64,000 nt of DNA from Lachnospiraceae bacterium (lineage in GTDB: Bacteria > Bacillota > Clostridia > Lachnospirales > Lachnospiraceae), in contig JAAUZV010000014.1 of the NCBI GenBank assembly GCA_014804425.1, forward strand, positions 373,121 through 437,120, in the 5' to 3' direction. Positions 56,478 to 64,000 of this stretch are shown here, piece by piece (the first letter of the stretch is position 1; every line of letters begins with the position of its first letter). Both the position numbers and the translations under genes were made by a program. The notes below the pieces were generated by a model. It was not told the origin of the DNA. It ran no database searches and was given only the letters and a program-made list of their open reading frames with translations.

Positions 56478-57776
56478 TTACTCCCTAATATCCTTGATCT
56501 TTCGAATCAACCGCTCACACGATCTGCCGTCCGTCTTCGCAAACATCCGCTTACGCGAGACATGGCGCTGCTCTTTATGGGTATCCTCTTTCAGCACCTC
56601 ACAGATCCCCTCCATAAGTTCCTCCATCGTCGTCGCTTTCCGCTCCGGCATGTATTCGTCCTGATCAATATAGCATTCTCTCGTATGCTCCGTATATTCC
56701 TCCCAGTCATAGCAAAAAGTCAGAACCGGACGGTCTAACAGCATAAAGTCGGTATATACGGAGGAGTAATCCGTGATAAGCAGATCGCTCTCGCCCAGAA
56801 ACGAATACACGTCGATCTCCGCCTCCGCATTCACGATATTCCGATAATGAAGCTTCTCCATCTCCTTCTTGATTTTCGACTTCGGGTGAAGCTTCATGAC
56901 AAGGAACAGGTTCTCTTTTTCTAAAAAACGATCCAGCGCCCCCGGATCCAGCACGGTAAGCAGCTTTGTCTCCGACTCCCTAAACGTCGGCATATAGGTG
57001 AGGATCCGACAGCCGCTCTTTCGCCGGGCGGATATGAGCTTCAAAAGCTCACGTTCTTCTTTCGTATAAAGATTGCGAATCTGACACTCCTCAAAAGGAA
57101 ACAGAATATCATTTCTCGGATACCCCTCCACGATGATGTGCTTTTCATCTGTGTGAAACGCCGATATAAAGATTTCCTTCATGGCCGGTGAGGTCGCCAG
57201 CGTATAGTGACTCGGCTTTTCATCCGACAGCCGCCGCGGAAAGGTCTTCCATCTCTCCCACAGATTCTTGGGGTGGCGCACGGTGTCAAAGCGGTTATCA
57301 TAGTTCGTACGCTTATTGCCGGAGCCGTGCCACAGATTGACCTTGACTGCGCCGCCGGACTGCCAAAAGTTAATATCCTTGGAATAATTGTCAAAAATAT
57401 AAACTTTTGCCCGCAGCGCATACCAGATCCCCTTCAACGAATGGTACGCATACGCCTCATAACCATTGGCATTCAGGAATCGTATCACCTCTTTATTGTG
57501 GCTGATCCAGATCGGCCGCAGCCCGTTTTCCGCCCGATGCTGACATGCGTATAAGTACAAATATCTGGGATTTTCCGAAAATCTTCTTCCAAAGGTGCTT
57601 CCAAACAGCCAAATGTTCTTATCTCTGGGCATCAAAAAAGACAGCCAATATACCGGAAGGAGAAGCAATTGTCCCCAATATTTGATTCCGTTGACCGCCT
57701 TACGTTTCATCCATATGTATCCTCCGTGATCTCTTGTCATTAAGCGCTCCCCGCTTAAATAGAACCGAGAACCCAT
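56478..57776 (-). CDS. CDP-glycerol glycerophosphotransferase (TagB/TagF type)
   Basis: KVNLWHGSGNKRTNYDNRFDTVRH, ILTYMPTFRESETK, SDLLITDYSSVYTDFMLLDRPVLTFCYDWEEY. Confidence 0.9.
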   Translation of the reverse strand: MGSRFYLSGERLMTRDHGGYIWMKRKAVNGIKYWGQLLLLPVYWLSFLMPRDKNIWLFGSTFGRRFSENPRYLYLYACQHRAENGLRPIWISHNKEVIRFLNANGYEAYAYHSLKGIWYALRAKVYIFDNYSKDINFWQSGGAVKVNLWHGSGNKRTNYDNRFDTVRHPKNLWERWKTFPRRLSDEKPSHYTLATSPAMKEIFISAFHTDEKHIIVEGYPRNDILFPFEECQIRNLYTKEERELLKLISARRKSGCRILTYMPTFRESETKLLTVLDPGALDRFLEKENLFLVMKLHPKSKIKKEMEKLHYRNIVNAEAEIDVYSFLGESDLLITDYSSVYTDFMLLDRPVLTFCYDWEEYTEHTRECYIDQDEYMPERKATTMEELMEGICEVLKEDTHKEQRHVSRKRMFAKTDGRSCERLIRKIKDIRE

Positions 57777-57869
57777 CTCGGTATGTTTTATTTTATATCG
57801 GCAGATTCGTGCTTTTTTGTTAGGTTGAACGGAAAGGTTTCCGTCTCGTATTCCGTTTTGCTTGAAGAC

Positions 57870-59099
57870 TCATTTCCTCTGCGCCCCGCACTTTGACAAA
57901 ATCCATTTCACGACCCGGCGGTACCACGGTTCGCACGCATTTCCCTCCATGCAGCCCGCGGCTTTCGGCTCCGCTTTTGGGGCTTCTTCTTTTACAATCT
58001 CCATACCCTTATTTTGACCGTCACGCAGTTCCACGGCTTCTGCGTCCGGCTCCGCCTTACTCAGCAAGTGCTTTTCCCACGAATAGCCCTCCACGTAACG
58101 CAGAATCTGTGTCAGATTTTTCCCTTCCAGATTCTGCCTGTGGTACCCTTCCGTTATGTAGCGTTCCGTTTCGCTTGTTTTCACATAATTATTATGCCAC
58201 AGGCTCAAATGATCCGTCTGCAATCCTTTGACGATCCAATGGTCGTGCGCGCATTCGATCTGCATCTCATCCAGCGCGGCGGCATGGAATTTCATTCCCG
58301 CCTCCATGACGCAATGTTCGATCTTTCCGATACTGACCTGATGATTCTTGAATATCCGGTCGCAGACCGGCGCCTGCTTTCCATTCGGCGCGCACGCCTT
58401 TTTGAAATAAATCTGCCGTTTGCAGTACAGACACATTTCTTTTCCGTCCGGTATATCCTCTGAAGCGCAGAACTGCTCCGCCGCGATCTCTTTTGTGAGC
58501 GGACAGTCTTTATCGTGAAAGTACCGTCCGTCTTCCGCATAATAAAAATTCATTTTCGGATTGTCCAACAGGCTTTGTCTCCTGCTTTGCTTTTGCCGCT
58601 CCTCCTCCGTGGGCTGCCTGCCCTGATACCGGACGACGTCATTTTTTATGTACGGCGTGCTCCCATTCCGAAACAGATTGTCAAGCACAACAATATCCTC
58701 CGGCTTCGTAATGTCGCACGGAATCCCTTTCGCTCCGGCAATGCGGATTCCCAGCATCACGCTTTTTTTCAGATGCTTCCACGCACTGTTAAAGCTGGCT
58801 TCCGTAAAGTAGACATTCCCGCTCTCCGTATCAAGCGTCGCCGTCACGCAGCACAGAAAATGCTCCTTTCTGAAATTCGTGATGACCAATCCGCACGGTT
58901 TCAGCGCATCCTTCACGTTGGAATATCCCTCAACCTGCTTTAGCTTTTTGGCATACAGGATCAGTTTTCTGTTTATCAAGTCTTCTCCCCACAAAAAATG
59001 CTCCGCGTTAACGCGCATCGCAACTTCTTCCAGCCGGTTGGAATAGAACTCTTTTTCACTTGCAAGATTCATGCCGTTACGTATCACCCAATCATCCAA
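57870..59099 (-). CDS. Hypothetical protein with Cys/His motifs
   Basis: 409-aa ORF; YFHDKDCPLTKEIAAEQFCASEDIPDGKEMCLYCKRQIYFKKAC; no recognised family. Confidence 0.65.
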   Translation of the reverse strand: MDDWVIRNGMNLASEKEFYSNRLEEVAMRVNAEHFLWGEDLINRKLILYAKKLKQVEGYSNVKDALKPCGLVITNFRKEHFLCCVTATLDTESGNVYFTEASFNSAWKHLKKSVMLGIRIAGAKGIPCDITKPEDIVVLDNLFRNGSTPYIKNDVVRYQGRQPTEEERQKQSRRQSLLDNPKMNFYYAEDGRYFHDKDCPLTKEIAAEQFCASEDIPDGKEMCLYCKRQIYFKKACAPNGKQAPVCDRIFKNHQVSIGKIEHCVMEAGMKFHAAALDEMQIECAHDHWIVKGLQTDHLSLWHNNYVKTSETERYITEGYHRQNLEGKNLTQILRYVEGYSWEKHLLSKAEPDAEAVELRDGQNKGMEIVKEEAPKAEPKAAGCMEGNACEPWYRRVVKWILSKCGAQRK

Positions 59100-59287
59100 T
59101 ATTTGATGGGATCTCTCCTTTCTCTCATGTTCTTACGGGCAGTTCCATCTCTGCCGTTTATCCATGTGAAGCATACTTGTATTGATTTTTCTTGTTTTTA
59201 TATCATTATACTATCTATTTATGTCAAAAAAAGACTTTTTCAATAAATTTTTGCTTTTCTGCCATAACACGATTTTTCTTTGTATAC

Positions 59288-59327
59288 AAAAAACCATTCT
59301 CCGAGACTGATCCTGGAAAATGGTTTT
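59288..59327 (-). terminator. Intrinsic terminator after lysS
   Basis: CAAAAAACCATTcTCC...GGAaAATGGTTTTG hairpin, T-run on minus strand. Confidence 0.75.
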
Positions 59328-59397
59328 GATAAGTTCAAACAATAGCTCTTTTTTATTTCCGTCACATGGCCGCAGTCATCCGTTTCACATCGGTAAA

Positions 59398-61410
59398 TCA
59401 GCGGATCATGGTTCCTTCCGGTACAATGTCATCCACAAAGATTACCTGACATCCGCACGCGTTATTTGTCGCTGCCATCAGCATTCCTTCACTGGTTACG
59501 CCTGTGATTCTGGTGGGCTCAAGATTTGCTATCACAATGATCTTCTTACCGACCAGTTCCTCCGGTGTATAATATGCCTTAATGGAAGAAACGATCGTAC
59601 GTTCTTTGATTCCGTCAAATAACGTCAATTTGTAACAGCTGTGCGATTTTCTGATCTCCTGGCACTTTAACACCTTACATACTCTCAGATCCATCTGGTT
59701 AAACACATCCAGATTGATCTGATCCTTCACAGGCTCTACCGGGTCAGGATCGCCGTATTCCACCTTCTTCTCTTCTTTTTCAGGTTCTTTATTTAACTCA
59801 GATAAAGGAACCTTTTCTTCTTCCGTCTTATCAGCAGAAAAATCAAGCAGATGAACAAAGCGATCTTTATCAATCGCATACAGGAACAGATACAGTCTTG
59901 GTCCTTTCTCTTTGTTCAACAATAACTTATACACCGTTTTGAAGAATTCTCCCTGAAGCTTCCGCAGTTCGGGCGTGTCTGCTCCGTATACCATTTTGGT
60001 GATCTCATACAACTGGAAGTTCAGCTCATCCAGCGTATAGTTCTCATTCATCAGATAATCATGCAGCAGTGCAATTTCCTTCTTCTGTTCTTCGTTTAAC
60101 TGATCATAGACTTCCCAGTTACGGTACGGAACCAGCTTGTTGGCATTCTCAGGAGAGCAGTTTTCCAGCCAATATTTTGCCAGTTCCAGTCTTTCTTCAA
60201 AATCAGCATATTTGAATGGCTGTCCGATCTTTTCAAACACGGTCTCAAGCATCGGAACATTGAAATCAACGATGGAACCCAGCTGAACCAGAAGCGACAT
60301 CGGAACCGTCTTGATCGGCTTGTCTGTCAGCAGGCAGCTCTCCATGATAGATTTCACATGATCATCCGCTTCTCCCTTGCTATACTGATCATACTGTTTA
60401 TCAAATTCGAAATACTGGCGCAGGATTCCATCATCAAAACACAGGTCAAATGCCTTGTTTGTTTCGACTCTCGCATATAACCACAACAGAATTTCCGGCT
60501 GGTAAATCTTCAGAAGGGTTTCAGGCGTCATATTCAATCCTGAAGAACCGGACATTTTTCCTGTTGTTCCTCTGATGCCGATAAACTCATATCCCTTGAA
60601 AATCGGAGCCTGGAAGCCGAAAATCTTTTCAGCAATAACTCTGCTCGTATCAAAAGAACCTCCGGGCGCAGCATGGTCTTTTCCGCCGGGCTCAAAATCC
60701 ACATTCTCATACATCCATCTCATCGGCCAGTCGATTTTCCATGCCAGCTTACAGTCGGTGTCCGTATGGAAATCAAATGTACCATGATGGCCGCATTTAC
60801 ACTCATATTCCGCTTTCTTCTCCGCATCAGAGTATGACACGATCTTTGTTGTATCCCTATGGCACTCGCTGCAGTAGATGCTTACGGGATAATAGGCTTC
60901 CTTTTCTCCCTCTACAGCATCCTGTGTACGAAAGCTGTCCAAAATGTCAAAGATTTCTGCTCTCTTATCCAAAGCCTTTATAATGCTCTCGCGGTAGCAG
61001 CCGGAACGATACATGTCTGCCTGATGGCGATAATCCAATTTGATACCGAATTTATCAATGGACGCTTCAAATTCTTTCTCAAAATATTCCGCATAGGTGG
61101 CATGCTCTGTCTCAAAAGGGTTGGGAACATCCACATACGGATATCCGATATATTTTTCAAAATCTTCCGCAACCTTTGCCACATTTACGGGCACCTTACG
61201 CATCCGATCGTATTCATCCCATGAAAAAAGCAGCCTTGCTTTCTTCCCTTTTCTTTCCAATGCTCTTACAACAAACAAACTGGTTGCAATATCCCGGAAG
61301 TTACCAATATGAATAGACCCGGAAGGGCTGATTCCGGCAGCACATACATATTCTTCTTTATTGGGGTTTCTTTTTATGATTTCCTCTGCAATCAAATCTG
61401 ACCAATGCAT
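59398..61410 (-). CDS. lysS: Class I lysyl-tRNA synthetase with C-terminal tRNA-binding (Trbp111/EMAP-like) domain
   Basis: SPSGSIHIGNFRD (HIGH-like), TGKMSGSSG (KMSKS-like); C-terminus DLRVCKVLKCQEIRKSHSCYKLTLFDGIKERTIVSSIKAYYTPEELVGKKIIVIANLEPTRITGVTSEGMLMAA. Confidence 0.9.
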   Translation of the reverse strand: MHWSDLIAEEIIKRNPNKEEYVCAAGISPSGSIHIGNFRDIATSLFVVRALERKGKKARLLFSWDEYDRMRKVPVNVAKVAEDFEKYIGYPYVDVPNPFETEHATYAEYFEKEFEASIDKFGIKLDYRHQADMYRSGCYRESIIKALDKRAEIFDILDSFRTQDAVEGEKEAYYPVSIYCSECHRDTTKIVSYSDAEKKAEYECKCGHHGTFDFHTDTDCKLAWKIDWPMRWMYENVDFEPGGKDHAAPGGSFDTSRVIAEKIFGFQAPIFKGYEFIGIRGTTGKMSGSSGLNMTPETLLKIYQPEILLWLYARVETNKAFDLCFDDGILRQYFEFDKQYDQYSKGEADDHVKSIMESCLLTDKPIKTVPMSLLVQLGSIVDFNVPMLETVFEKIGQPFKYADFEERLELAKYWLENCSPENANKLVPYRNWEVYDQLNEEQKKEIALLHDYLMNENYTLDELNFQLYEITKMVYGADTPELRKLQGEFFKTVYKLLLNKEKGPRLYLFLYAIDKDRFVHLLDFSADKTEEEKVPLSELNKEPEKEEKKVEYGDPDPVEPVKDQINLDVFNQMDLRVCKVLKCQEIRKSHSCYKLTLFDGIKERTIVSSIKAYYTPEELVGKKIIVIANLEPTRITGVTSEGMLMAATNNACGCQVIFVDDIVPEGTMIR

Positions 61411-61442
61411 ATTCTAAAATCTCCTGCCCTGATTTATGTGTA

Positions 61443-61493
61443 AAAGAAATGCCGGAGGCATTTCTTTGAAAGAACGCGCAGCGTTCTTTTTTA
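61443..61493 (-). terminator. Tandem hairpins after greA
   Basis: AAAGAACGCGCAGCGTTCTTT and AAAGAAATGCCGGAGGCATTTCTTT. Confidence 0.6.
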
Positions 61494-61976
61494 TTGATTG
61501 GACTTATCAATATCCAGGATCTTATAATTTACCACGCCCATCTGGGTGTCAACGCTGACATTGTCTCCTATTTTTGCGCCCAGAAGCGCTTTCCCGACCG
61601 GTGATTCGTTGGAAATCTTCCCCTTTAAGCTGTTGGCCTCGCTCGAGCCGACAATCTTATATTCCAGCTCCTCATTATATTCCAAATCCAGAATGCGCAC
61701 CTTACATCCGATGCTGACCTTATCTAAATCCACTTCGTCCTCGATCACGACCTCGGCGTTTTTCAGGATTTTTTCCAGTTCTTCGATTCTTGCCTCAATG
61801 TCGCGCTGCTCATCCTTCGCCGCATCATACTCCGCATTCTCGGACAGATCTCCCTGCTCACGCGCTTCCTTGATCTTCTGCGCAACTTCCTTTCTTCTGA
61901 CCACTTTCAGATTGTGAAGCTCATCCTCGTACTTACGCAGTCCCTCATACGTTAAAATGTTCTTTTTCCCTTCCAT
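61491..61976 (-). CDS. greA: Transcription elongation factor GreA
   Basis: [68 protein letters not shown]. Confidence 0.95.
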   Translation of the reverse strand: MEGKKNILTYEGLRKYEDELHNLKVVRRKEVAQKIKEAREQGDLSENAEYDAAKDEQRDIEARIEELEKILKNAEVVIEDEVDLDKVSIGCKVRILDLEYNEELEYKIVGSSEANSLKGKISNESPVGKALLGAKIGDNVSVDTQMGVVNYKILDIDKSNQ

Positions 61977-62063
61977 TCCGATATCCTTCTTCCCTTTTCC
62001 AAAATAATAAATCCGGCTTACATCATATCGCCGTATTACAAAAGCGCGTGTATCATATCACAT

Positions 62064-63041
62064 TTACCATATTGTGTCAAGAAGCTTTTCAAGCGCCGCG
62101 TAGCTCGTGACCTCATTGACCGCGCGCCGCATCGCGGCGGAATTCGGGTATCCTGCCGTGTACCACGCCACATGCTTACGCATTTCGCGCACACCGATAT
62201 ATTCTCCCTTTTCTTCAAGAAGCATACCGGCATGACGCAGCATCATGCGTTTGACTTCACCGCGGTCGGGCTTTTCAACGCGTTCCTCCGCAAGCCCCTG
62301 CGCGATCTGCGTAAAGATCCACGGATTCCCCCGCGCGGCCCGGCCGACCATCACGCCGTCGCAGCCCGTCTCTTCCAACATTCTTTTCGCAGACGCCGCA
62401 TCCGTCACATCGCCGTTTCCGATGACCGGAATGCGCAAAGCCTGCTTCACGGCGCGGATGCATGTGAGGTCCGCCTCTCCCGCGTAATATTGTTCCCTCG
62501 TCCTGCCGTGCACTGTGACCGCCGCCGCGCCGGACTCCTGTGCAATCCGCGCGATCTCTGCCGCGTTTTCATGCGCTTCGTCAAAGCCGCGCCGGATTTT
62601 TACCGTGACCGGCTTAACTGTCGAACGCGCCACCGCCTCAATGATCTTTCCCGCCAATAGAGGATTTTTCATCAACGCGCTTCCCTCGCCGTTATTGACG
62701 ATCTTCGGCACGGGACAGCCCATGTTGATATCGAGCACCGCAAACGGACGCTCCTCAATCTGTTTTGCCATTTCACCCATCAGCTCCGGCTCCGAACCGA
62801 ACAATTGCAGGGATACAAGCCCCTCCTTCTCAGAGATGTGCAGCAGCTCCTCGGTATTCTTATTGTGATAAGAGAGCGCCTTTGCGGAGATCATTTCCAT
62901 ACACACCATGCCCGCCCCCTGCTCCGCGCACAGAACACGGAACGGTAAGTCCGTCACGCCCGCCATCGGCGCAAGTATGATATTATTCGGAAGCGTTACA
63001 TTCCCGATCTTCAACTGCATGGCTTCATTCCCCCTGCGCAT
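62064..63041 (-). CDS. dusB: tRNA-dihydrouridine synthase
   Basis: ILAPMAGVTDLPFRVLCAEQGAGMVCMEMISAKAL, DINMGCPVPKIVNNGEGSALMKNP, VHGRTREQYYAGEAD. Confidence 0.92.
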   Translation of the reverse strand: MRRGNEAMQLKIGNVTLPNNIILAPMAGVTDLPFRVLCAEQGAGMVCMEMISAKALSYHNKNTEELLHISEKEGLVSLQLFGSEPELMGEMAKQIEERPFAVLDINMGCPVPKIVNNGEGSALMKNPLLAGKIIEAVARSTVKPVTVKIRRGFDEAHENAAEIARIAQESGAAAVTVHGRTREQYYAGEADLTCIRAVKQALRIPVIGNGDVTDAASAKRMLEETGCDGVMVGRAARGNPWIFTQIAQGLAEERVEKPDRGEVKRMMLRHAGMLLEEKGEYIGVREMRKHVAWYTAGYPNSAAMRRAVNEVTSYAALEKLLDTIW

Positions 63042-63381
63042 TCAGCTCCGCCGTAATGTCCTCATGCAGCACGGCCGCCCTGTAATACAGGCTGAGCGAC
63101 TCAAACAGCTCCTTGCGCTTGCGCCGCACCTCGCTGACTAACAGCCCGCTCCCGATGTCATCGTAGAGATAATCCTCCTCCGCCGCCTCGGTCTTCATCG
63201 TCACGCTGCCGTCCTCTTCGAAGCCGATCGTGAAAATGCCGCCGACCTCCTCAGTAAACAACACACAGATAATGTGCAGCTCCTCCTGTATGGACTGCGG
63301 CAGCTTCTCAAACTTTTTGTTAAAATAATATTTTTTATCATAGGCGTTCGCCCCGCATAAAACTGTTCGCGACTCGCTCAT
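63025..63381 (-). CDS. Small hypothetical protein (DUF6145-like)
   Basis: 118-aa ORF between dusB and birA on the same strand; family name from memory only. Confidence 0.6.
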   Translation of the reverse strand: MSESRTVLCGANAYDKKYYFNKKFEKLPQSIQEELHIICVLFTEEVGGIFTIGFEEDGSVTMKTEAAEEDYLYDDIGSGLLVSEVRRKRKELFESLSLYYRAAVLHEDITAELNAQGE

Positions 63382-63396
63382 ATCTTCCCTCTCATT

Positions 63397-64000
63397 TTAT
63401 ACATAGCCATACAGTCCGCGCACGGAAACCTCACCCGCATAGACCTCACAGCGTGTTCCGTCCGCATTTTCGACGATCAGTTCCCCGTTCTTTGTGATTC
63501 CCTTTGAAGTCCCCACATACTCGCCCTTCGGGTCTAACACGCGCACCTCTTTTCCCATGCCCGCAAGATGCGCCTCGTATTGTTCCCTGACGGCGGACAG
63601 ATCATACGTCTGTAAGAACTGTTCATAATATTGTTCAAAAAAGAACATCACGCGCGCGATGAGCTGTGCGCGCGAATTTGTCCGCCCCGTCTCACGCAGC
63701 ACGGAAGTGGCGATCTCATCCACTTCCTTCGGAAATCCTTTTTGATTCACATTAATGCCCGTGCCGATGACAACATGGTGGATATATCCCGGCTCCGCAC
63801 TCATTTCCGTCAGGATGCCGCATACCTTATGTCCGTTTAACACAACATCGTTCGGCCATTTGATCTGTACCGACTGATCTTCACAGACCTCCTCCAATGC
63901 CGCCGCGACAGCCAATGCCATTAGCAGCGTCACACGGGAAGCATATTCCGGCGAGAACTGCGGTTTCAGCAGCAGCGTCATGTAGATTGCCTGCCCGCTG
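63397..64000 (-). CDS. birA: Biotin--[acetyl-CoA-carboxylase] ligase (5' part beyond window)
   Basis: VQIKWPNDVVLNGHKVCGILTEMSAEPGYIHHVVIGTGINVNQKGFP; frame stays open to the window edge. Confidence 0.92.
   Translation of the reverse strand, partial: SGQAIYMTLLLKPQFSPEYASRVTLLMALAVAAALEEVCEDQSVQIKWPNDVVLNGHKVCGILTEMSAEPGYIHHVVIGTGINVNQKGFPKEVDEIATSVLRETGRTNSRAQLIARVMFFFEQYYEQFLQTYDLSAVREQYEAHLAGMGKEVRVLDPKGEYVGTSKGITKNGELIVENADGTRCEVYAGEVSVRGLYGYV

Noticed and set aside
1-64000. CRISPR arrays, rRNA or tRNA genes
   Set aside because: No regularly spaced repeats or recognisable structural-RNA sequences noticed by eye; a dedicated scan (tRNAscan-SE, Infernal, CRISPR finder) would be needed to exclude small ones.

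Overview
64 kb window of a bacterial chromosome, probably a Clostridia/Lachnospiraceae-type Firmicute (inferred from gene content; not searched). Most genes are on the minus strand. Left to right: truncated OmpR-type response regulator; ABC-F ATPase; lipoprotein; five-gene sugar-ABC operon with an embedded FRG-domain gene; M23-like protein and bactofilin; tmk; EAL phosphodiesterase; SOS genes (dinB and an HMCES/SRAP-type gene) separated by an apparently inserted RelE/ParE-type toxin-antitoxin module; a long array of small single-domain enzymes (VOC, GyrI-like, WYL, CPBP, methyltransferases, GNATs, HADs, phosphatase); an AT-rich module at about 31.0-36.6 kb; further small enzymes, including a chloramphenicol-acetyltransferase-like protein; MFS transporter; an orphan effector-like protein; a glycan/teichoic-acid-type cluster; class I lysyl-tRNA synthetase, greA, dusB and truncated birA. 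The main discovery candidate is 31039..36561. A perfect 104-bp inverted repeat (31074..31177 and 35538..35641) flanks two convergent operons. A consensus sigmaA-type promoter lies just outside the left repeat and points inward. A tyrosine recombinase lies just outside the right repeat, with its stop codon inside the repeat. This looks like a DNA-inversion switch that places one of two payloads behind a single fixed promoter: a pentapeptide-repeat protein with a possible G-tract frameshift, or a small membrane protein plus an ATP-grasp/radical-SAM fusion. No tRNA, rRNA or CRISPR array was identified by eye.
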